Source: Piscinibacter gummiphilus (GTDB lineage: Bacteria > Pseudomonadota > Gammaproteobacteria > Burkholderiales > Burkholderiaceae_C). Taken from it: a stretch of DNA of 64,000 nt. Location: NCBI RefSeq assembly GCF_002116905.1, contig NZ_CP015118.1, forward strand, positions 5,208,001 through 5,272,000. The letters are read 5' to 3'. Shown in pieces: positions 34,495-42,702 of this stretch (the stretch's first letter is position 1; every line of letters starts with the position of its first letter). Made by a program: the position numbers and the translations under genes. The notes beneath the pieces were generated by a model. That model was not told the DNA's origin. It searched no databases and worked only from the letters and a program-made list of their open reading frames with translations.

Positions 34495-35548
34495 GGGCGC
34501 CGGAATCCTGGATGCGTTCGATCGTCTCGATGCGAAGCCGCTCGGTGGCCGAGAACGCCTCGCTGCGCAGTGCGTCGACCCGCTCGCGGCGCGTGCTGTC
34601 GGCGAGGCTCACGTCGCCGAGGAGCACCGCGCGCTGCCGCAGGTAGTCCGCGACGCGATGATTCCACGCCTCGGTCTGCCGGTCCAGCGTTTCCAGGCGC
34701 TCCGCGGCCTCCGAACCCACCAGGGTTTCGCGCAATTGACGCAGGTCCGATGCAGTGCCAGACCGCTGTTTCAGGTCCTCGGTCAGCGTGCCGAGTGTCT
34801 CCACCACCTCCACCACGTCCTGCTCCGAACGCATGGACTCGGGCAGCCCCGCGCGCAGCGCCGCCACGCGCCGAGCCTTCTCCTGCGGCGACAGCGACGT
34901 GTCCTTCATGATCGCGAGCCGGCCGAGGCTGTAGGTGTCGTAGGTGTCCTCGTCGCCGAAGAAGGCCTTCACCACGGCGGGGTCGAAGTGGCGGTCGCGC
35001 GCCGCGCGCACCGACACCACGCGCGCGCGCATGTCCTCGAGCGACACGGGGCGCGTGTCGCGCAGCCGCGCGTCGAGGTCGTCCTTGTACGCCACGTAGC
35101 GGTCGAACAGCGCGAGCACCTGCGCCGCGGCGCGGGGCCCGACGTGCCGCGCGGCGAACGCCGCGACCCGCGCCCGCTGCTGCGCCGCCGGCTCCTCGCC
35201 GGTGGCCGACAGGAAGTAGTCGAACACGTTGCGCACGCCGCGGGTGAGCTTGAGGTTGCCCTGAGCATCTTCCTCGAGCTCGCCGCTGACCTCGGTGCCT
35301 CGCAGCGAGGCCGGCAAGGCTTCCACGCCGGTCTGGAACACCGCGGACGTCGCCGTGGTGCCGCGCACCACGGGAGCCGGCGAGACCGGGGCGGCGTCCG
35401 CCACCGGGGCGGACGCCAGCGCCCGAGGCGCGCCGGCGATGTCGTCGGCATGCACCCACCACGCCAGCGCGACCCCGATCGCCACGCTGCCGAACACGAG
35501 CCCCGCCCAGCGCGCGGAACGCGGCTTGTGAACGACGATGGCGCCCAT
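34454..35548 (-). CDS. lifO: lipase-specific foldase (lipase chaperone)
   Basis: This 364-residue inner-membrane-anchored chaperone folds the lipase in the periplasm before type II secretion. An N-terminal helix (about 14-30) is followed by an Ala/Pro linker, then the family motif VFDYFLSATGE (RxxFDYFLSA pattern) and a long all-helical scaffold. It begins 4 bases after the lipase stop, the classic lipase-foldase pair of Pseudomonas and Burkholderia. Its last 41 bases overlap the AraC gene. Confidence 0.93.
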   Translation of the reverse strand: MGAIVVHKPRSARWAGLVFGSVAIGVALAWWVHADDIAGAPRALASAPVADAAPVSPAPVVRGTTATSAVFQTGVEALPASLRGTEVSGELEEDAQGNLKLTRGVRNVFDYFLSATGEEPAAQQRARVAAFAARHVGPRAAAQVLALFDRYVAYKDDLDARLRDTRPVSLEDMRARVVSVRAARDRHFDPAVVKAFFGDEDTYDTYSLGRLAIMKDTSLSPQEKARRVAALRAGLPESMRSEQDVVEVVETLGTLTEDLKQRSGTASDLRQLRETLVGSEAAERLETLDRQTEAWNHRVADYLRQRAVLLGDVSLADSTRRERVDALRSEAFSATERLRIETIERIQDSGARDATSASRLSVPG

Positions 35549-35551
35549 GCC

Positions 35552-36475
35552 TCAGAGGCCCGCGTTCTTGAGGCGGTTGGCGTGCTGGCGGTACAGCGCG
35601 ACGGGGTCGACGCGGCCGGTGACGCCGAAGAAGTGGTTGATGGTGTCGAGGTGGTTCAGCGCGTAGTCGCTGCGGATCACCTGGCCGAGGTGGCTGTCGC
35701 ACTGGCCCACGAGGCCGTCGTTCGGCTGGCCCTTGAACGCGAGCGCGGTGCCGGCGAGCGGGTAGTCGCTGATGTCGAGGCCGCTCGTGATCAGGCCCGT
35801 GCCGCTCCACGAGTAGTAGCGCACGCCGTTGACCACGGCCGCGCCCTGGCCGCAGCGCGTGGTGGGCACGCCCTGCGGGAAGTTGCGGTTGAAATTGGCC
35901 GCGCCGCTTGTGGTCAGCGAGGTCAGCACCGCGTTGCCGTCGGCCGGCAGGCCGGGGCTGCCCGAGAACAGGTCGATCAGCTGGCCGAGGCCGCCGATGA
36001 CCGCGTTGAGCACGACGTTCGTGAACGAGCCGCCCGGGGCCACGCCCGCGATGATGTCGGCCACCGGCGAGCCGCCCGTGGTGCCGCTGACCGACGTGGC
36101 CGACGCCACCTGGTTCGGGATCACGGCCGCCGCGTAGCGCACGGACTGGTTGCCCTGGCTGTGGCCGATCAGGTTGACCTTCTTCGCGCCGGTCACGGCG
36201 AGGATGGTCTGGATCTGCTGCACGAGCTGCTCGCCGCGCACTTCCGACGAGTTCACCGCCGACACCTTGGTGGTGTAGACCTTCGCGCCGTTCGACTTCA
36301 GGTCGCCGGTGATGCCGTACCAGTAGTCGATGCCGACAGCGGTGTCCCAGCCCATCAGGCCGTGGGCCAGCACGATGGGGTACTGCGTGGCCGCGTACGT
36401 GCCGGCGGCGTGAACGGGCGCGGACAGCGAGACGAGGGCGGCGGCGGCGAGGAGGCCGGAGAGGTGGCGTTTCAT
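35552..36475 (-). CDS. lipA: secreted triacylglycerol lipase (family I.2)
   Basis: This 307-residue lipase has a signal peptide of about 24 residues (ends VHAAG). The oxyanion region is YPIVLAHGLMGWD, and the nucleophile is Ser106 in GHSQG. The triad is completed by the Asp of PNDGLVGQCDSHLG and the His of HLDTINHFFG. A Cys pair (TTRCGQG, GQCDSH) matches the conserved disulfide, and Asp residues near the C-terminus match the calcium site. The adjacent foldase confirms family I.2. Export probably needs the Sec and type II systems encoded elsewhere. Confidence 0.95.
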   Translation of the reverse strand: MKRHLSGLLAAAALVSLSAPVHAAGTYAATQYPIVLAHGLMGWDTAVGIDYWYGITGDLKSNGAKVYTTKVSAVNSSEVRGEQLVQQIQTILAVTGAKKVNLIGHSQGNQSVRYAAAVIPNQVASATSVSGTTGGSPVADIIAGVAPGGSFTNVVLNAVIGGLGQLIDLFSGSPGLPADGNAVLTSLTTSGAANFNRNFPQGVPTTRCGQGAAVVNGVRYYSWSGTGLITSGLDISDYPLAGTALAFKGQPNDGLVGQCDSHLGQVIRSDYALNHLDTINHFFGVTGRVDPVALYRQHANRLKNAGL

Positions 36476-36637
36476 GCGGGGGTATCTCCTGGGGTTCTGA
36501 TGATGTCCCCCACGGACGACGCCGCAAGGGACGCCGATGGTGTCACCGGCCCCCTCCCCCGTCTTGCCTGTTCGCGCCGATGTTGTGCTCGGACGCGTAG
36601 GCCTAGGGCAAATCCCGAGCGGCCTCGGGAGAACGTC

Positions 36638-37387
36638 CTACAGGCCGAGCGCCGCGGCGATGTCGCCGCGCACGAGCTCGCTCACTTCGCGTCGGTCCAG
36701 GCCCTCGACGGGCCGCACCGGCAGCCGCTTCACCGTCACGGTGAGCCCGCGGGCGCACACGATGGCCCACAGCGACTCGATCAGGTTCATGTCGCCGATG
36801 TAGGCCGCCGCCGCGCTGACGGGCGACGTGTCGTCGGAGAAGCGCAGCGCGATGGGCTGCACCGGCGTGTGCGTGACGACGGCCGCCTGCAGCAGGTTCG
36901 CGTGGAACGGCAGCAGGCCGTGGCCGTCGCTGGTGGTGCCCTCGGGGAACATCGCGATCACGTCACCCTGCTGCAGCGCCTCGGCCACCTGGTGCACCAC
37001 GCGCATCGCGTCGCGCTTGCGCTCGCGTTCGATGAACAGCGTGCCGCCGCAGGCCACCATCCAGCCGATCAGCGGCCAGCGGCGGATGTCGGCCTTCGAC
37101 ACGAACCGCGCGGGCTGCGCGGCGTCGATGGCGAGGATGTCGAGCCACGACACGTGGTTCGCGGCCAGCAGCACCGGCCCGCGGTGCGGCACGCCCTCGA
37201 AGACGAGGCGCAGGCCCAGCGCGGCGAGCATGTGGCGGCAGAACACGCCCACGTGCCACATGCGCCGGTGCGACACGAGGAACGGGAACACGAACGCGCA
37301 CGTGAGCAGGCCGCGCACCACCATGCCGAGGCAGCACACGAGCCGCCAGACGGCGAGCGGCAGCCCGACCCGCGCGGGCGCGGTCAC
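36638..37387 (-). CDS. 1-acyl-sn-glycerol-3-phosphate acyltransferase-like protein
   Basis: This 249-residue PlsC-type protein has an N-terminal helix pair, the acyl-transfer motif NHVSWLDI and FPEGTTSDGHGLLPFHANLL. It starts at the GTG at 37387, overlapping the stop of the pyrC-like gene (GTGA). It may make phosphatidic acid or, as in OlsA proteins, acylate a lyso-lipid; motif content does not decide. It ends the yqgE-pyr cluster. Confidence 0.85.
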   Translation of the reverse strand: MTAPARVGLPLAVWRLVCCLGMVVRGLLTCAFVFPFLVSHRRMWHVGVFCRHMLAALGLRLVFEGVPHRGPVLLAANHVSWLDILAIDAAQPARFVSKADIRRWPLIGWMVACGGTLFIERERKRDAMRVVHQVAEALQQGDVIAMFPEGTTSDGHGLLPFHANLLQAAVVTHTPVQPIALRFSDDTSPVSAAAAYIGDMNLIESLWAIVCARGLTVTVKRLPVRPVEGLDRREVSELVRGDIAAALGL

Positions 37388-38679
37388 TTGGCCTCGTAGG
37401 CCACGTGGCCGGCGACGAGCGTGGCGCGTACGCGGCCCGGCAGTTCGAGCCCCGCGAACGGCGAGTGTTTGCCCTGGCTGCGGAACGCGCGCGGCTCGAC
37501 CGTCCAGCGCGCGGACGGATCGAACAGGCACAGGTCGGCCATGCCGCCCTCGACGAGGCGGCCCGCGCTCGATTGCAGCGACCCGAGCGCGTCGCCGAGC
37601 ACCTTCACCGGTGCGCAGGTCACCGTGGCCAGCGCCTTCGACAGGCCCGCGCCACTCTCCTCACCCCACTTGAGCGCGAGGCTCAGCAGCAGCTCGAGGC
37701 CGGTGGCGCCGGGTTCGGCTTCGGCGAACGGCAGGTTCTTCGCGTCCTCGTCGACCGGCGTGTGGTCGCTCACCAGCGCATCGATCGTGCCGTCGGCCAG
37801 GCCGGCGCGGATGGCGTCTCGGTCGCGCTGCTGGCGCAGCGGCGGGGTGAGGCGCATCGCGGCGTTGAAGTAGCCGATGTCCATGTCGATCAGGTGCAGG
37901 TGGTTCACGCTGACGTCGCAGGTGACCGGCAGGCCCTCGGCCTTCGCGCGGCGCACGAGGTCGATGCCGGCGGCACTGCTCAGGCGGCACAGGTGCACGC
38001 GCGCGTTCGTCACGCGCACGAGTTCGAAGATGGTGTGCAGCGCGATGGTCTCGGCCACCACCGGCACGCCGGACAGGCCCAGCCGCGTGGCGAGCGCGCC
38101 GCTGGCGGCCACGCCCTTGCCGAGGTGGGCGTCCTGCGGGCGCAGCCACACGGTGTAGCCGAAGGTCGATGCGTACTGCAGCGCGCGCTGCAGCACCAGC
38201 GTGTCGGCGAGTGGCGCCTCGGCCTGCGAGAAGCCCACGCAGCCGGCCTCGGTCAGCTCGGCCATCTCGGTCAGCACCTCGCCGGCCAGGCCGCGCGTGA
38301 GCGTGCCCAGCGGGTACAGGTGCGCCTGGTTCAGGTTGCGGGCGCGGAACTTCAGCATCTCGACGAGGCCGGGCTCGTCGAGCGGCGGGTCGGTGTCGGG
38401 CGGGCACACGAGGCTCGTGACCCCGCCGGCCACGGCGGCGGCCATCTCGCTCTCGAGCATGCCCTCGTGCTCGTGGCCCGGCTCGCGCAGGCGCGCGGCG
38501 AGGTCGACGAGGCCGGGGGCCACCACGAGGCCGGAAGCGTCGAGGGTGCGGTTCGGGTGGAAGTCGGGGTTCACCGCGCCGAGCGCGACCACGCGGCCGG
38601 CGGCGATGGCCACGTCGCCGGGTTCGTCGCGGCCGGTGGCGGGGTCGACCAGGCGGCCGTTCTTGATGAGGATCTTCAT
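37384..38679 (-). CDS. pyrX: dihydroorotase-like protein lacking the metal-binding HxH (PyrC'/PyrX)
   Basis: This 431-residue amidohydrolase-fold protein is adjacent to pyrB. The N-terminal VDLAARLREPG stands where active dihydroorotases have DxHxHLREPG, so the two metal-binding His are replaced by Ala and Arg. The later His that bind metals are partly kept (SDHTPVDEDAKNLPFAEAEPGATGLE). In Pseudomonas and several betaproteobacteria such inactive PyrC' subunits assemble with and are needed for aspartate transcarbamoylase, while a separate pyrC does the reaction. That reading fits the position directly after pyrB. A functional pyrC should be elsewhere. Confidence 0.88.
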   Translation of the reverse strand: MKILIKNGRLVDPATGRDEPGDVAIAAGRVVALGAVNPDFHPNRTLDASGLVVAPGLVDLAARLREPGHEHEGMLESEMAAAVAGGVTSLVCPPDTDPPLDEPGLVEMLKFRARNLNQAHLYPLGTLTRGLAGEVLTEMAELTEAGCVGFSQAEAPLADTLVLQRALQYASTFGYTVWLRPQDAHLGKGVAASGALATRLGLSGVPVVAETIALHTIFELVRVTNARVHLCRLSSAAGIDLVRRAKAEGLPVTCDVSVNHLHLIDMDIGYFNAAMRLTPPLRQQRDRDAIRAGLADGTIDALVSDHTPVDEDAKNLPFAEAEPGATGLELLLSLALKWGEESGAGLSKALATVTCAPVKVLGDALGSLQSSAGRLVEGGMADLCLFDPSARWTVEPRAFRSQGKHSPFAGLELPGRVRATLVAGHVAYEAK

Positions 38680-38695
38680 GGTCTGCTGTTGTTCC

Positions 38696-39658
38696 TCAGG
38701 CGTTGTTCCCGGCGATGGTGGACATCACCGCCATGCGCACCGCGATGCCGAAGGTGACCTGCGGCAGGATCACGCTCTGGGTGCCGTCGGCGACGGCCGA
38801 GTCGATCTCGACGCCGCGGTTGATGGGGCCCGGGTGCATCACGATGGCGTCGGGCTTGGCGAGCGCGAGCTTCTCGGGCGTGAGGCCGTAGTTCTTGAAG
38901 AACTCGCCGGCGCTCGGCAGCATCGCGCCGCTCATGCGTTCGTTCTGCAGGCGCAGCATGATGATCACGTCGGCGCCGCGGATGCCCTCGGCCATGTCGT
39001 GGCACACGCGCACGCCCATGTCCTTCAAGTCGCCCGGCACCAGCGTCTTCGGGCCCACCGCGCGGATCTCGGGCACGCCCAGCGTGGTCAGCGCGTGGAT
39101 GTCGGAGCGGGCCACGCGCGAGTGCACGATGTCGCCCACGATGGCCACGGTGAGCTTCGTGAAGTCCTGCTTGTAGTGCCGGATGGTGTACATGTCGAGC
39201 AGCGCCTGCGTGGGGTGCGCGTGGCGGCCGTCGCCGGCGTTCACCACGTGCACGTGCGGGGCGCAGTGCTTCGCGATCAGGTACGGCGCGCCGCTTTCGC
39301 TGTGGCGCACCACGAACATGTCGGCGTGCATGGCCGACAGGTTCGCGATGGTGTCGAGCAGGCTCTCGCCCTTCGCGGCCGACGAGCGGGCGATGTCGAG
39401 GTTGATCACGTCGGCGCTCAGGCGCTTGGCCGCGATCTCGAACGTGGTGCGCGTGCGCGTGCTGTTCTCGAAGAACAGGTTGAACACGCTCTTGCCCCGC
39501 AGCAGCGGCACCTTCTTGACCTCGCGGTCGTTCACGCTGAGGAACGTGCCCGCGGTGTCGAGGATGTGGTGGATCACCGCCCGCGGCAGTCCCTCGATGG
39601 ACAGCAGGTGGATGAGTTCGCCGTGCGAGTTGAGTTGCGGATTGCGTTGTTGCAACAT
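38696..39658 (-). CDS. pyrB: aspartate carbamoyltransferase catalytic subunit
   Basis: This 320-residue enzyme joins carbamoyl phosphate and aspartate, the committed step of pyrimidine synthesis. The carbamoyl-phosphate motif is FFENSTRTRTTFEIAAKRL, and HPTQALLDMYTI and MHPGPINRGVEI are diagnostic. The ATG at 39658 (MLQQRNPQLNSHGELIHLL) gives the usual N-terminus. It lies 5 bases after pyrR and 16 bases ahead of the pyrC-like gene, consistent with the two forming one complex. Confidence 0.97.
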   Translation of the reverse strand: MLQQRNPQLNSHGELIHLLSIEGLPRAVIHHILDTAGTFLSVNDREVKKVPLLRGKSVFNLFFENSTRTRTTFEIAAKRLSADVINLDIARSSAAKGESLLDTIANLSAMHADMFVVRHSESGAPYLIAKHCAPHVHVVNAGDGRHAHPTQALLDMYTIRHYKQDFTKLTVAIVGDIVHSRVARSDIHALTTLGVPEIRAVGPKTLVPGDLKDMGVRVCHDMAEGIRGADVIIMLRLQNERMSGAMLPSAGEFFKNYGLTPEKLALAKPDAIVMHPGPINRGVEIDSAVADGTQSVILPQVTFGIAVRMAVMSTIAGNNA

Positions 39659-39663
39659 CGTGA

Positions 39664-40164
39664 TCAGTCGCTTTCCTTGATGTCGAAGCTGAAGCGGCCG
39701 GCGTCGTCGCGCGCGAGGCGCAGGCGGTCGTCGGGGGCCAGCGCGATGCGGGCGGCGGTGAAGGCCGCCTCGATGGGCAGCTCGCGGCCGCCCCGGTCCA
39801 CCAGCACCGCGAGCGTCACGCTCGCCGGGCGGCCGAAGTCGAAGAGTTCGTTGATGACGGCCCGCGTGGTGCGGCCCGTGTAGAGCACGTCGTCGATCAG
39901 CAGGATGGCCCGGCCGTCCACCTCGAAGGGCAGCTTCGTGGGATCGGCGTTGCTCATGCCGCGCTGGGAGAAGTCGTCGCGGTGCAGCGCGCTGGAGATC
40001 ACGCCGTGTTCGCCGGCGAGGCCCAGGTCGCGCTGCAGGCGTTCGGCGAGCCACGCGCCGCCCGACCACACGCCCACCAGGGCGGTGTTGGGTTTCACCA
40101 GGGGCTTCACGCCCGCCAGCAGGGCGGTGTACAGCGATTCGGCGTCGAGCTGGTTGACGGTCAT
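39664..40164 (-). CDS. pyrR: bifunctional pyr operon regulator/uracil phosphoribosyltransferase
   Basis: This 166-residue PRTase-fold protein shows the PRPP loop AILLIDDVLYTGRTTRAVINEL and the PyrR-specific RDDFSQRG. In Bacillus PyrR is an RNA-binding attenuation regulator; in proteobacteria it may act mainly as a uracil phosphoribosyltransferase. It starts in an ATGA overlap with ruvX and precedes pyrB. Confidence 0.95.
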   Translation of the reverse strand: MTVNQLDAESLYTALLAGVKPLVKPNTALVGVWSGGAWLAERLQRDLGLAGEHGVISSALHRDDFSQRGMSNADPTKLPFEVDGRAILLIDDVLYTGRTTRAVINELFDFGRPASVTLAVLVDRGGRELPIEAAFTAARIALAPDDRLRLARDDAGRFSFDIKESD

Positions 40165-40574
40165 GGCGTGTCTCTCAGAAATTGCTCCAGGATGATGGCG
40201 GCGGAGGCGGCGTCCACGTCCGAGGCGCCCGCGGCATGGGCCTCGGTGGTGGAGTAGCGCTCGTCGACCTCGTGCACCGGCAGGCCGAAGCGGCCATGCA
40301 GCTGCCGGCCGAACCGCCGGGCGCGGTGGGTATTGTCGTGCGGCGCGCCGTCCGGGTGAACCGGCACGCCGATCACCAGGGCGGCCGGCTGCCATTCGGC
40401 GATCAGGTCGGCGATGGCCTTGAACCGGGCGTCACCTTCGGCCGCGATGGTGCGCAGCGGCGTGGCGCTGCGGGTCAGCGTGTTGCCGCTGGCCACCCCC
40501 ACCCGCTTGGTGCCGAAATCGAATGCCAGGAACGAACGGATCGCGGTCGCCGGGGTGGACGACGCAGCGCTCAT
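40161..40574 (-). CDS. ruvX: Holliday junction resolvase-like / pre-16S rRNA nuclease (YqgF)
   Basis: This 137-residue RNase H-fold protein shows FLAFDFGTKRVGVASGN with the first catalytic Asp, LVIGVPVHPDGAPHDNTHRARRFG and VHEVDERYSTTEAH. YqgF/RuvX processes the 5' end of 16S rRNA in Escherichia coli. Start and stop both overlap neighbours by four bases (ATGA), so it is translationally coupled to yqgE and pyrR. Confidence 0.96.
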   Translation of the reverse strand: MSAASSTPATAIRSFLAFDFGTKRVGVASGNTLTRSATPLRTIAAEGDARFKAIADLIAEWQPAALVIGVPVHPDGAPHDNTHRARRFGRQLHGRFGLPVHEVDERYSTTEAHAAGASDVDAASAAIILEQFLRDTP

Positions 40575-41152
40575 GCGTGCCCCGCCTCCTGGCTCAGCAT
40601 CCGCGGATCGATGCCCAGCAGGGACAAGGCCTTGTCGTAGCGCTGCTCGACCGGGGTCTCGAAGATGACCGCGGGTTCAGCGTCGACGTTGAGCCAGCCG
40701 TTGCGGCCGATCTCTTCCTCCAGCTGCCCGGCGCTCCAGCCGCTGTAGCCCAGCGTCACGAGGATGCGCTTGGGGCCGGCGCCGTTGGAGAGCGCCTCCA
40801 GCACGTCCTTGCTGGTGGTCATCTCGAGGCCGCCGGGAATCTGCAGCGACGAGTTGTAGTGGCCGCCGTCGCCGTCCCCGCCGTCGAGCCGGTCGTGCAG
40901 CACGAAGCCGCGTTCGGTCTGGACGGGGCCACCGAAGTACACCGGCGTCTCGGCCAGGTCCTCCCGGTCGAGGGTGAGCTCCACCTTCTCGAACAGGTTC
41001 TTCAGCTTGATGTCGATCGGCTTGTTGATGACCAGCCCGAGCGCACCCTTCTCGGTGTGCTCGCACAGGTAGACCACGGCCCCGGCGAAGGTTTCGTCGG
41101 CCATCCCGGGCATCGCGATCAGGAACTGGTTGGTCAGGTTGATGGCAGACAT
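40571..41152 (-). CDS. yqgE: YqgE/AlgH family protein (UPF0301)
   Basis: This 193-residue protein has the family N-terminus LTNQFLIAMPGMADETFAGAVVYLCEHTEKGALGLVINKP and YFGGPVQTERGFVLH, GYSGWSAGQLEEEIGRNGWL. The conserved pairing with ruvX is seen across proteobacteria. A role in transcription or virulence control is proposed for AlgH; the biochemistry is unknown. It diverges from the photolyase gene. Confidence 0.95.
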   Translation of the reverse strand: MSAINLTNQFLIAMPGMADETFAGAVVYLCEHTEKGALGLVINKPIDIKLKNLFEKVELTLDREDLAETPVYFGGPVQTERGFVLHDRLDGGDGDGGHYNSSLQIPGGLEMTTSKDVLEALSNGAGPKRILVTLGYSGWSAGQLEEEIGRNGWLNVDAEPAVIFETPVEQRYDKALSLLGIDPRMLSQEAGHA

Positions 41153-41208
41153 GCCCTGATTTTATGCCTGAGGCAAACTGGGGGCTCTTTCGGAGGTTTC
41201 CGCCCCGC

Positions 41209-42684
41209 ATGCCCCACCGCGAACGCCCGCTCGACAAGCCCCTGCCGTCGGCCCTGGTGTGGTTCCGCCGCGACCTGCGCGCCGACGACCACGCCGCGCT
41301 GTACCACGCGCTGAAGGCGGCCCGGAAGGTCTGGTGCGTGTTTTTCCTCGACCGCGACATCCTCGACCCCCTGCCCCAAGCCGACCGCCGCGTGGAGTTC
41401 ATCGTCGACAGCCTGCACGCGCTCGACGCCCAGCTGCGCGCGCTGAACCCCGAGGCCCGGCTGATCGTGCGCCACGCCCATGCGGGCACCGCCCTGCCGC
41501 GCCTGGCCGACGAGCTTCACGTGCAGGCGGTGTACGCCAGCCACGACGACGAACCCGCCGCGCTGGCCCGCGACCACGCCGTGCGCGGTGCCCTCGCGGA
41601 AATGGGCATCGCGCTGCACACGGCGAAGGACCATGTGATCTTCGAGCGCAACGAGGTGCTGACCGCCACCGGCAAGCCCTACAGCGTGTTCACGCCCTAC
41701 AAGAACGCCTGGCTGAAGAAGCTGGAGCCGTTCTACCTGAAGGCCTACCCGGTGGCCCGTTACGCCGACGCGCTGGCGCCCCTGCCCGACGACGTGCCGG
41801 CCCACCTGCCCACGCTGAGCGGCATCGGCTTCGAACCCACCAACCTGCACGAGCTGGCGCTGGGCGCCGGCAGCGAGGGCGCCCAGGCCCTGCTGGCCGA
41901 CTTCCTGCCCCGCATCGACCGCTACGACGTGGCCCGCGACTTCCCGTCGGTGAAGGGCCCGAGCTACCTGTCGATGCACCTGCGCTTCGGCACCGTCTCC
42001 ATCCGCCAGCTGGCCCGCGAGGCCCACGCCCACCGCTCGAAGGGCGCGCAGACGTGGTTGTCCGAACTGGTGTGGCGCGACTTCTACCACCAGGTGCTGC
42101 ACCATCATCCGCACGTGGCGGAGTCCGCCTTCAAGCCCGCGTACGACGCCATCAAGTGGGAGCGTGGCAAACACGCCGACACCCTGTTCGCCGCCTGGTG
42201 CCACGGCCGCACCGGCTACCCGCTGGTGGACGCCGCGATGGCCCAGATCAACCAGACCGGCTACATGCACAACCGCCTGCGCATGGTGGTGGCGAGTTTC
42301 CTCGTGAAGGACCTCGGCATCGACTGGCGCCGCGGCGAAGCGTACTTCGCCGAAAAGCTCAACGACTTCGACCTCGCCGCCAACAACGGCGGCTGGCAGT
42401 GGGCTGCCTCCACCGGCTGCGACGCGCAACCGTACTTCCGCATCTTCAACCCCATCACGCAGAGCGAGAAGTTCGACCCCGAGGGCAAGTTCATCCGGCG
42501 CTACCTGCCCGAACTGGCCGGGCTGTCGAACAAGGCGATCCATGCGCCGTGGCTGGCGCGCCCCCTCGAGCTGGCGGAGGCGAGGATCGTGATCGGGCAG
42601 GACTACCCGGCGCCCATCGTGGACCACGACGAAGCGCGGGCGAAGACGCTGGCGAGGTATGCGGTGGTGAAGGCCGGCGATTGA
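41209..42684 (+). CDS. phrB: deoxyribodipyrimidine photolyase
   Basis: This 491-residue flavoprotein repairs cyclobutane pyrimidine dimers using blue light. The N-terminal antenna domain begins ALVWFRRDLRADDHAALYHALK. The FAD and Trp-chain region shows LRFGTVSIRQLARE, WRDFYHQVLHHHP, MHNRLRMVVASFLVKDL and WQWAASTGCDAQPYFRIFNP. The ATG at 41209 has GGAGG 12 bases before it; an in-frame ATG at 41164 with no ribosome site is less likely. The gene stands alone on the plus strand between two minus-strand units. Confidence 0.95.
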   Translation: MPHRERPLDKPLPSALVWFRRDLRADDHAALYHALKAARKVWCVFFLDRDILDPLPQADRRVEFIVDSLHALDAQLRALNPEARLIVRHAHAGTALPRLADELHVQAVYASHDDEPAALARDHAVRGALAEMGIALHTAKDHVIFERNEVLTATGKPYSVFTPYKNAWLKKLEPFYLKAYPVARYADALAPLPDDVPAHLPTLSGIGFEPTNLHELALGAGSEGAQALLADFLPRIDRYDVARDFPSVKGPSYLSMHLRFGTVSIRQLAREAHAHRSKGAQTWLSELVWRDFYHQVLHHHPHVAESAFKPAYDAIKWERGKHADTLFAAWCHGRTGYPLVDAAMAQINQTGYMHNRLRMVVASFLVKDLGIDWRRGEAYFAEKLNDFDLAANNGGWQWAASTGCDAQPYFRIFNPITQSEKFDPEGKFIRRYLPELAGLSNKAIHAPWLARPLELAEARIVIGQDYPAPIVDHDEARAKTLARYAVVKAGD

Positions 42685-42702
42685 CGAAGACCTGACGGGA
42701 AC

